This document shows, in pieces, positions 39,790 through 48,144 of a DNA stretch of 64,000 nt. This DNA comes from Acidovorax sp. A1169 (lineage in GTDB: Bacteria; Pseudomonadota; Gammaproteobacteria; Burkholderiales; Burkholderiaceae_C). Under the pieces are notes generated by a model that worked only from the letters and a program-made list of their open reading frames with translations, was not told where the DNA came from and did not search any database. The first letter of the stretch is position 1. Each line of letters starts with the position of its first letter. Where the stretch lies: positions 248,001-312,000 of the forward strand of contig NZ_JAUZDX010000004.1 in the NCBI RefSeq assembly GCF_030704685.1. Reading direction: 5' to 3'. The position numbers and the translations under genes were made by a program.

Positions 39790-39866
39790 TGGACGGGCCG
39801 TGGCGCGGCTTCCAGAATCCGTTCCATTCCTTCATCTCCGGTTGTTCATAGAACCCACCCGACGCC

Positions 39867-41159
39867 ATGCAACAAGACCGCCACTTCACCAACGCCGCCC
39901 TCGTCACCCGCCGCCACGCCGCCGTTGCCCGCGGTGTGGGCCAGGCCCACGAGATCTTCGTCCAGAAGGCCCTGAACGCTGAACTGTGGGACGTGGAAGG
40001 CCGCCGCTACATCGACTTTGCCGGCGGCATCGCCGTGCTGAACACCGGCCACCTGCATGCCGGCGTGATCGCCGCCGTCAAGGCCCAGCTCGACCTGTAC
40101 ACCCACACCTGCTTCCAGGTGGTGGCCTATGAGCCCTATGTGGAAGTGGCCGAGCGCCTGAACACCCTGGCCCCTGGCGCCTTCGCCAAGAAGAGCCTGC
40201 TGCTGACCACCGGTGCCGAAGCCGTGGAAAACGCTGTCAAGATAGCCCGCGCCCACACCGGCCGCCCCGGCGTGATCGCCTTCACCGGCGGCTACCACGG
40301 CCGCACGAACATGACGCTGGGCCTGACGGGCAAGGTGGCACCCTACAAGATCGGCTTCGGCCCCTTCCCCGGCGAGGTCTACCACGCCCTGTTCCCCAAT
40401 GCGCTGCACGGCGCAAGCGTTCAGGATGCCCTGCACTCGGTAGAGCTGATCTTCAAGAACGACATCGAGCCCGAGCGCGTGGCGGCCTTCATCATCGAGC
40501 CCGTGCAGGGTGAAGGGGGCTTCTACGTGGCCCCCGGCGAGTTCATCAGCGGCCTCAAGGCGCTGGCCGACCGCTACGGCATCCTGCTGATCGCCGACGA
40601 GGTGCAGACCGGTGCCGGCCGCACCGGCACCTGGTTCGCCAGCGAGCAGTGGCCCGTGGCCCCCGACCTCATCACCACCGCCAAGTCGCTGGCGGGCGGC
40701 TTCCCGCTGGCGGGCGTGGTGGGCCGCGCCGAGGTGATGGATGCCCCCGCGCCGGGCGGCCTGGGCGGCACCTATGCCGGCAGCCCCGTGGCCTGCGCGG
40801 CGGCACTGGCCGTGATCGAGGCGTTCGAGAAGGAAAACCTGCTGGCGCGCAGCCAGGACATGGGCGCCCTGCTGGTGCGAGCGCTCAAGGATATGGCTAC
40901 CAAAGTGCCCGCCATCGGCGACGTGCGCGGCCTGGGGGCCATGGTGGCCATCGAGTTGTTCGAGGGCGGCGACCTCGCCCGGCCCGATGCGGCCCTCACG
41001 AAGAAGGTGGTGGCCGAGGCTGCGCGCCGGGGGCTGATCCTGCTGTCCTGCGGTACGCATGGCAACGTGGTCCGCATCCTGGTGCCGCTCACGGCCTCCA
41101 ACGAACTGCTGGAGGAAGGCCTGGCCATCCTGGCCGACAGCTTCGCGGCCGTTGCCTGA
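39867..41159 (+). CDS. gabT: 4-aminobutyrate--2-oxoglutarate transaminase
   Basis: 430 aa class III PLP aminotransferase. PLP lysine K273 in ITTAKSLAGGFPL; also YIDFAGGIAVLNTGHLH, GGYHGRTNMTLGLTGK, EPVQGEGGFY and LIADEVQTGAGRTGTWFASE. These match GabT closely. It converts GABA to succinate semialdehyde; related substrates (5-aminovalerate, beta-alanine, putrescine-derived amines) are possible. It is the first gene of a run with a polyamine-type ABC transporter and gabD, making a complete uptake-to-succinate route. Confidence 0.95.
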   Translation: MQQDRHFTNAALVTRRHAAVARGVGQAHEIFVQKALNAELWDVEGRRYIDFAGGIAVLNTGHLHAGVIAAVKAQLDLYTHTCFQVVAYEPYVEVAERLNTLAPGAFAKKSLLLTTGAEAVENAVKIARAHTGRPGVIAFTGGYHGRTNMTLGLTGKVAPYKIGFGPFPGEVYHALFPNALHGASVQDALHSVELIFKNDIEPERVAAFIIEPVQGEGGFYVAPGEFISGLKALADRYGILLIADEVQTGAGRTGTWFASEQWPVAPDLITTAKSLAGGFPLAGVVGRAEVMDAPAPGGLGGTYAGSPVACAAALAVIEAFEKENLLARSQDMGALLVRALKDMATKVPAIGDVRGLGAMVAIELFEGGDLARPDAALTKKVVAEAARRGLILLSCGTHGNVVRILVPLTASNELLEEGLAILADSFAAVA

Positions 41160-41195
41160 GCCGGCCCGCAACCCCTTTCCCACCCTGAAGACACC

Positions 41196-42293
41196 ATGAA
41201 CCCCGACGAACCCCTGGTCCGCTTCAGCGGCGTGCAAAAGAGCTACGACGGCGAACAGCTGGTCGTGCGTTCGCTGGACCTGGACATCCAGCGCGGAGAG
41301 TTCCTGAGCCTGCTGGGCCCCTCGGGCTCGGGCAAGACCACCACGCTGATGATGCTGGCCGGATTCGAGTCGCCCACGGCGGGCGACATCCTGCTCGAAG
41401 GCCGTCAGATCACCGGCACGCCGCCGCACAAGCGCAACTTCGGCATGGTGTTTCAGAACTATGCCCTGTTCCCGCACCTCACGGTGGAGCAGAACGTGGC
41501 CTACCCGCTCACCGTGCGCAAGGTGCCCCGTGCCGAGCAGCAGGAGCGGGTGCGCAAGGCGCTGGACATGGTGCGCCTGGCCGGCATGGGCGAGCGCCTG
41601 CCCGCACGCCTGTCGGGTGGGCAGCAGCAGCGCGTGGCGCTGGCGCGGGCCCTGGTCTTCAACCCGCAGCTGGTGCTGATGGACGAGCCCCTGGGCGCGC
41701 TGGACAAGCAGCTGCGCGAGCACATGCAGATCGAGCTCAAGGAGCTGCACCGCCAGTTGGGCGTGACCTTCGTGTACGTGACCCACGACCAGGGCGAGGC
41801 CCTGACCATGAGCGACCGGGTGGCGGTGTTCAACGAAGGCATCATCCAGCAACTGGCCGGCGTGCAAGACCTGTACGAAAGCCCCGCCAACCGCTTCGTG
41901 GCGGGCTTCGTGGGCGACAACACCGTCCTCAGCGGCACCTTGCAGGGCGCTGGCGACGGCACGGCCATCCAGTTGCCCGGCGGCTACCTGCTGCCGGGCG
42001 TGAACGTCAACGGTGCCGCCCTGGGCGCCCGCGTGCAGGCCTGCGTGCGGCCCGAGCGCATCGTGCTGCACCCCTACTCCGCTTATCCCCGGGGCTCGGC
42101 CGTTCCGGCCACGGTGGCGCGCACCATTTACTACGGCGACCACCTTCGCCTCATGTGCGACCTGGGCCACGGCCAGGAGCAGGCCACCATCAAGCTGGCC
42201 CTCACCCATTCCGACGCATCGGCCTGCCCCCAACCGGGGCAGAACGTGCTGCTGGAGTTCCCGCCGGAGTCCACCCGCATCTATGCGGTCTGA
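41196..42293 (+). CDS. potA: ABC transporter ATP-binding protein (PotA/polyamine type)
   Basis: 365 aa. Nucleotide-binding domain (about 1-240): Walker A GPSGSGKTTT, Q-loop FQNYALFP, signature LSGGQQQRVALARALV, Walker B LVLMDEPLGALD and YVTHDQ. The C-terminal TOBE domain (about 280-365) carries CVRPERI and the regulatory beta fold. PotA-like length and LFP...LTV pattern. It is 36 bp downstream of gabT and couples with the two permease genes. Imports GABA, putrescine or spermidine; the substrate cannot be fixed from sequence. Confidence 0.9.
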   Translation: MNPDEPLVRFSGVQKSYDGEQLVVRSLDLDIQRGEFLSLLGPSGSGKTTTLMMLAGFESPTAGDILLEGRQITGTPPHKRNFGMVFQNYALFPHLTVEQNVAYPLTVRKVPRAEQQERVRKALDMVRLAGMGERLPARLSGGQQQRVALARALVFNPQLVLMDEPLGALDKQLREHMQIELKELHRQLGVTFVYVTHDQGEALTMSDRVAVFNEGIIQQLAGVQDLYESPANRFVAGFVGDNTVLSGTLQGAGDGTAIQLPGGYLLPGVNVNGAALGARVQACVRPERIVLHPYSAYPRGSAVPATVARTIYYGDHLRLMCDLGHGQEQATIKLALTHSDASACPQPGQNVLLEFPPESTRIYAV

Positions 42294-42353
42294 CGCGCAG
42301 GCCCCCTGTTTTCGACCTCCCTTTCCCAACGTCCCTTCCAAGGAAACTGCACC

Positions 42354-43385
42354 ATGAAAAGAAGTCTGATCGCCTGCGCAACCCTTGCTGCCTGCGTGGC
42401 CCTGCCCAGCCTGGCACAACAGCAGATCACCGTCGTGAACTTCGGCGGCGCCAATGCCAATGCCCAGAAGAAGGCGTTCTACGAGCCCTACGAGAAGGCC
42501 GGCAACAAGATCGTGGCCGTGGAGTACAACGGCGAGCAGGCCAAGATCAAGGCCATGGTCGAGACCAAGAAGGTGACCTGGGACGTAGTGGAGCTCGAAT
42601 CGCCGGACGCAGCGCGCGGTTGCGATGAAGGCCTGTTCGAAAAACTCGACTACAGCAAGATCGTGGACAAGGCCGACCTGCTTCCCGCAGCGGTGACCGA
42701 CTGCGCCGTGGGCATCTTTGTGTGGTCCACCGTCATGGCGTACAACGGCGACAAACTCAAGACCCCGCCCACCAGCTGGGCCGACTTCTTCGACACCAGG
42801 AAGATCGCCGGCAAGCGCGGCATGCGCAAAGGCGCGCGCTACAACCTGGAGTTCGCGCTGCTGGCCGATGGCGTAAAACCCACCGACGTGTACAAGGTGC
42901 TGGCCACCAAGGAAGGTGCTGACCGGGCTTTCAAGAAGCTGACCGAGCTCAAGCCCAGCATCCAGTGGTGGGAAGCCGGCGCCCAGGCGCCGCAGTTCCT
43001 GGTGGCGGGTGACGTGGTGCTGACCACGGTGTTCAACGGCCGCATCGACGCGGCGAACCGCGAAGGCCGCAACCTCAAGATCTACTGGCCCGGCGGCATT
43101 TACGACCTGGACTATTGGGCCATCCCCAAGGGCACGCCGAACAAGGACGCTGCCGTGAAGTTCATCGCCTTCACGATGCAGACGGCCAACCAGGCGACCT
43201 ATGCGCAGAACATTGCCTACGGCCCCGCCAACACCAAGGCGCTGGCCAAGCTGGACAAGAAGGTGCTGGACGACCTGCCCACCTCCACCGCCAACGCCAA
43301 GGAAGCGCTGCAGTTCAGCGTGGGCTTCTGGGCCGACCAGGGCGAGGCGCTGGAAAAACGCTTTGCCGCCTGGGCCACGCAGTAA
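42354..43385 (+). CDS. Polyamine-type ABC transporter substrate-binding protein (PotD/PotF family)
   Basis: 343 aa. Signal peptide MKRSLIACATLAACVALPSLA with cleavage after SLA (about residue 21). The mature protein opens QQITVVNFGGANANAQKKAFYEPYEK and has the central VVELESPDA, PTSWADFFDTRKIAGKRGMRKG and YDLDYWAIPKGTPNK blocks. Tryptophan and aspartate/glutamate residues in these segments usually contact amine groups. Order of genes is ATPase, binding protein, two permeases; a standard four-part importer. Ligand inferred to be GABA or putrescine because of gabT/gabD. Confidence 0.9.
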   Translation: MKRSLIACATLAACVALPSLAQQQITVVNFGGANANAQKKAFYEPYEKAGNKIVAVEYNGEQAKIKAMVETKKVTWDVVELESPDAARGCDEGLFEKLDYSKIVDKADLLPAAVTDCAVGIFVWSTVMAYNGDKLKTPPTSWADFFDTRKIAGKRGMRKGARYNLEFALLADGVKPTDVYKVLATKEGADRAFKKLTELKPSIQWWEAGAQAPQFLVAGDVVLTTVFNGRIDAANREGRNLKIYWPGGIYDLDYWAIPKGTPNKDAAVKFIAFTMQTANQATYAQNIAYGPANTKALAKLDKKVLDDLPTSTANAKEALQFSVGFWADQGEALEKRFAAWATQ

Positions 43386-43409
43386 GCCGCAGCCGGAGCA
43401 CAGGACACC

Positions 43410-44675
43410 ATGCAAGCCATTGTTGCCACCGCCCCCCACGCACAGGCACTGGACGCCAGCGCCCCCGGAGCACTGCGCAAGGCGCTGTCGCGCGCCGAGG
43501 CGCGGCGCAAGTGGCGGGCGTTCGCGCTCACACTGCCCCTGCTGGTGTTCCTGCTGTTCACCCTGCTGGTGCCCATTGCGGCCTTGCTCCAGCGCGCCAT
43601 CGAGAACCCCGAGGTCGCCAACGCACTGCCGGCCACCATCGCCGCGCTGGATGGCTGGGACCGCAAGGAGGCGCCCGGCCCCGCCGCGTACGCTGCGCTG
43701 ATGAAGGACCTGGCGCAGTTGCCGGACAGCGCGGACGCCGGGGCGCTGGCGCGCCGGCTCAACTCCGATGTGCCCGGCGCGCGCTCGCTCATCATGGGCG
43801 CGTACCGCTTCGTCCCCATGGAGGGCAGCCTCGAGTCGATCCGCGAGCGGCTGATCGGCAAGGATGCCCGCTGGAGCGAGGCACCGCTGTGGCACGCCAT
43901 TGCCCGCAACGGCGCGCGCTGGACGCCGGACTACCTGCTGGCCTCGATCGACCTGCAGCGCGATGCGCAGGGCGAGGTGGAACGCATGCCCGCAGAGCAG
44001 CGCGCGTTCGGCAGCATCCTGCTGCGCACCTTCCACATCAGCCTGGTGGTCACCCTCATCTGCCTGCTGATCGGCTACCCGCTGGCCTGGTGGCTGGCCT
44101 CCCTGCCGGCGCGTTCAGCCAACGTGCTGATGATTCTGGTGCTGGTGCCGTTCTGGACCTCCATCCTGGTGCGCGTGGCCGCCTGGATCGTGCTGCTGCA
44201 GTCCGAGGGCCTGGTCAACCGCGGTCTGATGGGGCTGGGCCTCGTGAGCGAACCGCTGGCCCTGCTGTTCAACCGCACGGGCGTGGTGATTGCCATGGTG
44301 CACATCCTGCTGCCCTTCATGATCCTGCCGCTGTACAGCGTGATGAAGAACGTGCCAGCGACCTACGTGCGCGCTGCCGTCTCGCTGGGCAGCCCGCCCC
44401 TGGCCGCCTTCCTGCGCGTGTACGTGCCGCAGACCTACCCGGGCATCGGCGCGGGTGCGCTGCTGGTGTTCATTCTCTCGATCGGCTACTACGTCACCCC
44501 CGCGCTGCTCGGCGGTGCCGACGACCAGATGCTCAGCTACTACATCGCCCGCTACACCAACGTCGAGGTGAACTGGGGCATGGCTTGCGCCCTGGGTGCC
44601 GTGCTGCTCACGGCCACGCTGGTGCTGTATGGCGTGTACCGCCGCATCGGCAAGGCCGAACTGAGCCTGGGCTGA
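43410..44675 (+). CDS. potB: ABC transporter permease (PotB type) with an unusually long periplasmic loop
   Basis: 421 aa. First membrane helix at about 40-60, then a soluble, charged insert of about 148 residues (61-208) before the remaining five helices (starting LLRTFHISLVVTLICLLIGYPL). PotB proteins are usually about 285 aa, so the loop is an addition that should face the periplasm between helices 1 and 2. The cytoplasmic EAA motif is RAAVSLGSPPLAAFLRVYVPQTYPGI. The loop may interact with the binding protein or be a domain of its own; I do not recognise it. Confidence 0.87.
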   Translation: MQAIVATAPHAQALDASAPGALRKALSRAEARRKWRAFALTLPLLVFLLFTLLVPIAALLQRAIENPEVANALPATIAALDGWDRKEAPGPAAYAALMKDLAQLPDSADAGALARRLNSDVPGARSLIMGAYRFVPMEGSLESIRERLIGKDARWSEAPLWHAIARNGARWTPDYLLASIDLQRDAQGEVERMPAEQRAFGSILLRTFHISLVVTLICLLIGYPLAWWLASLPARSANVLMILVLVPFWTSILVRVAAWIVLLQSEGLVNRGLMGLGLVSEPLALLFNRTGVVIAMVHILLPFMILPLYSVMKNVPATYVRAAVSLGSPPLAAFLRVYVPQTYPGIGAGALLVFILSIGYYVTPALLGGADDQMLSYYIARYTNVEVNWGMACALGAVLLTATLVLYGVYRRIGKAELSLG

Positions 44676-44726
44676 CCTGCGCCCTCCCCACCCACGCCAA
44701 CGCCCCGCTGACCCAAGGCCCCTCCC

Positions 44727-45545
44727 ATGTTCCGACTGCCCGTATTCCCCCGCTATGCCACCCTGGCCGACAAGGCGCTCTGGTGGCTGCTGCGCGCCCT
44801 GTGCGTGGCGGTCCTGGCCTTTCTTCTGGCACCCATCCTGGTGATGGTGCCGCTGTCGTTCTCGGAAAGCTCCTTCCTGGCCTACCCGATCACTGGCTGG
44901 TCCCTCAAGTGGTACCGCAACCTGTTCGAGTCGGCCGAATGGGCCCGCGCCACGCGCAACAGCTTCATCGTGGCTCCGGCGGCCACGCTGATCGCCACCG
45001 CACTGGGCACACTGGCAGCACTGGGCCTGTCGCGGGCGGACTTTCGCTTCAAGGGGCTGCTCATGGGCGTGCTCATCGCACCCATGGTGGTCCCCATCGT
45101 CGTGGTCGGCGTGGCCACCTACCTGTATTTCGCGCCGCTAGGCCTGGCCGACAGCTATGCGGGTCTTATCATCGTGCACGCTGCGCTGGGCGCGCCCTTC
45201 GTGCTGACCACGGTGCTGGCCACCCTCGCGGGCTTCAATCACAACCTGGTGCGCGCATCGCTGAGCCTGGGCGAGACCCCGTTCAGGACCTTCTTTCGCA
45301 TCACGCTGCCGGTGATCGCACCCGGTGTGGTCTCGGGGGCGCTGTTCGCCTTCGCCACCTCGTTCGACGAGGTGGTGGTCACGCTCTTCCTGGCAGGGGC
45401 CGACCAGGCCACCCTGCCGCGCCAGATGTTCAACGGCATCCGCGAAAACATCTCGCCCACCATTGCCGCCGTGGCCACGCTGCTCATCCTGTTCACCACC
45501 AGCCTGCTGCTGGTGCTGGAATGGCTGCGCGGGCGCAGGGCCTGA
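44727..45545 (+). CDS. potC: ABC transporter permease (PotC type)
   Basis: 272 aa, six membrane helices and the cytoplasmic EAA motif RASLSLGETPFRTFFRITLPVIAPGV. Typical polyamine-transporter pattern with SFSESSFLAYP and WSLKWYRNLFESAEW. Length is normal, in contrast to the preceding PotB-like subunit. Starts 51 bp after its partner's stop. Completes the importer. Confidence 0.92.
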   Translation: MFRLPVFPRYATLADKALWWLLRALCVAVLAFLLAPILVMVPLSFSESSFLAYPITGWSLKWYRNLFESAEWARATRNSFIVAPAATLIATALGTLAALGLSRADFRFKGLLMGVLIAPMVVPIVVVGVATYLYFAPLGLADSYAGLIIVHAALGAPFVLTTVLATLAGFNHNLVRASLSLGETPFRTFFRITLPVIAPGVVSGALFAFATSFDEVVVTLFLAGADQATLPRQMFNGIRENISPTIAAVATLLILFTTSLLLVLEWLRGRRA

Positions 45546-45664
45546 GCACGAACACACGCGCGAACCACTGATACACCCGAGACACCCATACCTTTCACCC
45601 TGCCGCTATGCTTGCCCTGCGGCAGTGCGCTCACCACACCTGACCATCCCACAGAGACATCACC

Positions 45665-47143
45665 ATGGACATGAAGACTTCGCCCCTTTCCCTGCTCAAG
45701 GACCCGAGCCTGCTCAAGACCGACGGCCTCATCAACGGCCAGTGGGTGGCGGGCGCGAGCCGCTTCGATGTGAACGACCCGGCCACGGGCCTCACGCTCG
45801 CCAGCGTGGCCAACCTGGGCCCTGCGGACGCCGAGGCGGCCATTGCCGCCGCCAACGCCGCCTGGCCCGCCTGGAAGGCCAAGACCGCCAAGGAGCGCAG
45901 CATCATCCTGCGCAAGTGGTATGACCTGCTCATGGCCAACCAGGATGACCTGGGCCGCATCATGACGGCCGAGCAGGGCAAGCCCCTGCCCGAGGCCAAG
46001 GGCGAGGTGGCCTATGGCGCGAGCTTCGTGGAGTGGTTCGCCGAAGAGGCCAAGCGCATCAACGGCGAGACCCTGCCCCAGTTCGACAACAGCCGCCGGC
46101 TGATGGTCCTGAAGCAGCCCATCGGCGTGTGCGCGGCCATCACGCCGTGGAACTTCCCGCTGGCCATGATCACGCGCAAGGTGGCGCCCGCACTGGCCGC
46201 CGGCTGCCCGGTGGTCATCAAGCCGGCCGAGCTGACGCCGCTGACCGCACTGGCCGCCGCCGAGCTGGCCATCCGCGCAGGCATCCCGGCGGGTGTGTTC
46301 AACATCCTGCCGGCCGACAGCGACAACTCCATTGCCATCGGCAAGGTGCTGTGCGCCAGCGACGTGGTGCGCCACATCAGCTTCACGGGCAGCACCGAGG
46401 TGGGCCGCATCCTGATGGCGCAGTCGGCGCCCACCGTGAAGAAGATGTCGCTGGAGCTGGGTGGCAACGCGCCCTTCCTGGTGTTCGACGACGCCGACAT
46501 CGACAGCGCCGTGGAAGGCGCCTTTGCCAGCAAGTACCGCAACGCTGGCCAGACCTGCGTGTGCACCAACCGCTTCTACGTACAGGAGGGTGTGTACGAC
46601 GCGTTCGTGGCCAAGTTCGCCGCCAAGGTGAAGACGGCCAAGGTGGGCAATGGTTTCGAGGACGGTGTGAACCAGGGCCCGCTGATCGAAGAGGCCGCCT
46701 TGGAGAAGGTGCAGCGCCATGTGGACGACGCCGTGGCCAAGGGCGGCACCGTGGTGGCCGGCGGCAAGCGCCTGGCCGGCCAGTTCTTCGAGCCTACGGT
46801 GATTGCCAACGCCACGCCCGACATGCTGTGTGCGCGCGAGGAGACCTTCGGCCCCTTCGCCCCGGTCTTCAAGTTCAAGACCGAGCAGGAAGCGGTGGAC
46901 GCCGCCAACGCCACCGAATTCGGCCTGGCCAGCTACTTCTACACCCGCGACGTGGGCCGCATCTTCCGCGTGGCCGAGGCGCTGGAGTACGGCATGGTGG
47001 GCATCAACGTGGGCATCCTGGCCACCGAGCATGTGCCCTTCGGCGGCGTCAAGCAATCGGGCCTGGGGCGCGAGGGATCGCACCACGGCATCGACGACTA
47101 TGTGGAGATCAAGTACCTCTGCCTGGGCGACATCCAGAAGTAG
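45665..47143 (+). CDS. gabD: NAD(P)-dependent succinate-semialdehyde dehydrogenase
   Basis: 492 aa aldehyde dehydrogenase. Catalytic Cys298 in NAGQTCVCTNR (a second Cys at 300) and general-base Glu264 in LELGGNAPF; oxyanion Asn in PWNFPLAMI; ITGSTEVGR-type cofactor loop as SFTGSTEVGRIL. The HGIDDYVEIKYLCLG end is typical of GabD. The pair Cys-x-Cys is seen in redox-regulated SSADHs. It completes GABA to succinate conversion with gabT. It might also oxidise 2-oxoglutarate semialdehyde from the hydroxyproline island, whose own dehydrogenase is missing here. Confidence 0.94.
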   Translation: MDMKTSPLSLLKDPSLLKTDGLINGQWVAGASRFDVNDPATGLTLASVANLGPADAEAAIAAANAAWPAWKAKTAKERSIILRKWYDLLMANQDDLGRIMTAEQGKPLPEAKGEVAYGASFVEWFAEEAKRINGETLPQFDNSRRLMVLKQPIGVCAAITPWNFPLAMITRKVAPALAAGCPVVIKPAELTPLTALAAAELAIRAGIPAGVFNILPADSDNSIAIGKVLCASDVVRHISFTGSTEVGRILMAQSAPTVKKMSLELGGNAPFLVFDDADIDSAVEGAFASKYRNAGQTCVCTNRFYVQEGVYDAFVAKFAAKVKTAKVGNGFEDGVNQGPLIEEAALEKVQRHVDDAVAKGGTVVAGGKRLAGQFFEPTVIANATPDMLCAREETFGPFAPVFKFKTEQEAVDAANATEFGLASYFYTRDVGRIFRVAEALEYGMVGINVGILATEHVPFGGVKQSGLGREGSHHGIDDYVEIKYLCLGDIQK

Positions 47144-47293
47144 GCGGCGCAGCGCCAGAAGGCGTTGAAGAACCTCGCCCGGCAACGGCCCGGGTTGGGG
47201 CAGAATGCCCGCCGTGCGGCCGGCGACTCCACCACCAAGAGGCGCCCATTCCAGGGCAGCCCACCGGCCGCATGTTCACCGAGGGAAACCATT

Positions 47294-47650
47294 TTGAAAG
47301 CACTGATCCTTGCGCTGCTTACCGTGGCCAGCGCCGCGCACGCGCAAAACTCCGCCCTCACCGTCTTTGAATCGCACGGCACCATGCACTACGCCATGGT
47401 GCCTACCGACAAGGCCCGGGACACCCAGTACATGGAGAACGCGGCATACAGGTTCTGCCAGGACCAGAACAAGGGCAGCTGCCGCGTGATGATCTGGGCC
47501 GACAGCCTGGACAAGCCCACGGGCAACCCCTTCCATACACGCTATGACGAGAACAGGCTGGCCGAATACCTGCGCAACTATGGCGGGGCGGATGGCATGC
47601 GGTTCAATTGCAAGCTGGTGCCCGGAGCCAGCCGCTGCTACCAGCAGTAG
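47294..47650 (+). CDS. Secreted four-cysteine hypothetical protein, copy 1
   Basis: 118 aa from a TTG start (47294); the deduced leader LKALILALLTVASAAHA matches that of the next gene, which begins with ATG. Signal peptide cleavage after AHA (about residue 18). Mature protein shares TVFE..G.M.Y.MVPTDKARDT and the exact IWADSLDKPTG-type core (VMIWADSLDKPTGNPFH) with copy 2. Four cysteines in FCQDQ, SCRV, NCKL and RCYQQ are conserved in both, suggesting two disulfides. No known family recognised. Upstream sequence also resembles that before copy 2, so the duplication included control DNA. Confidence 0.75.
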   Translation: MKALILALLTVASAAHAQNSALTVFESHGTMHYAMVPTDKARDTQYMENAAYRFCQDQNKGSCRVMIWADSLDKPTGNPFHTRYDENRLAEYLRNYGGADGMRFNCKLVPGASRCYQQ

Positions 47651-47703
47651 CACGGCAACCGGGGGGAAACTGGCGCAGAATCCCCCCGTCCGGTCGGCAA
47701 AAG

Positions 47704-47724
47704 CGCAACCCACGGTGGGTTGCG
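47704..47724. repeat. 9-bp hairpin between the two secreted paralogs
   Basis: CGCAACCCA-CGG-TGGGTTGCG is a perfect inverted repeat with a 3-nt loop, in the 137-bp gap between the copies. No T-run follows, so it may be a weak terminator or a transcript-processing element separating expression of the pair. Confidence 0.45.
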
Positions 47725-47787
47725 TGCCTCCCGCCATAGGCAGCCGCCGAGTTGCCTGCCGACTGCGCACACCAGAGGGACATCACC

Positions 47788-48141
47788 ATGAAAGCCTTGA
47801 TCCTGGCGCTGCTGACCGTAGCCACGGCAACCGTCACCCACGCGCAGACCACCGTCTTCGAGAAGAATGGCAGCATGCAGTACGTCATGGTGCCCACCGA
47901 CAAGGCGCGCGACACACGGTACATCGAGGACGCCGCCCTGAAGGCCTGTGGCGGCGAAAGCGTCTGCACCGTGATGGTATGGGCCGACAGCCTGGACAAG
48001 CCCACGGGCTGGCCCTTCCACCCGCGCTACCGCGAGAACCAGTTGGCCGAGTTCCAGCGCAACTACGGCACGGGCGTGGCGCGCAGCATGGCGTTCAACT
48101 GCAAGCTGATTCCCCGTACGTCGGGCATGAACTGCTTCTGA
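47788..48141 (+). CDS. Secreted four-cysteine hypothetical protein, copy 2
   Basis: 117 aa from ATG 47788 with GAGGGA upstream. Signal peptide MKALILALLTVATATVTHA, mature from about residue 20. Roughly half of the mature residues are identical to copy 1: TVFEKNGSMQYVMVPTDKARDTRYIEDAA, VWADSLDKPTGWPFHPRY and the FNCKLIP end. Cysteines in KACGG, VCTV, NCKL and NCF correspond to those of copy 1. Unknown function; small, soluble, disulfide-bonded periplasmic protein. Convergent with the ROK-like gene, only 3 bp apart. Confidence 0.8.
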   Translation: MKALILALLTVATATVTHAQTTVFEKNGSMQYVMVPTDKARDTRYIEDAALKACGGESVCTVMVWADSLDKPTGWPFHPRYRENQLAEFQRNYGTGVARSMAFNCKLIPRTSGMNCF

Positions 48142-48144
48142 CCC

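Noticed and set aside
39846-44036. A 1396-codon open stretch on the minus strand opposite gabT and the transporter genes
   Set aside because: Antisense to four recognisable genes, biased composition, no ribosome site or domain. A shadow of high-GC codon use.
43115-45571. An 818-codon plus-strand frame overlapping binding-protein and permease genes
   Set aside because: It runs in another frame through three well-supported transporter genes and looks like Arg/His-rich frame noise.
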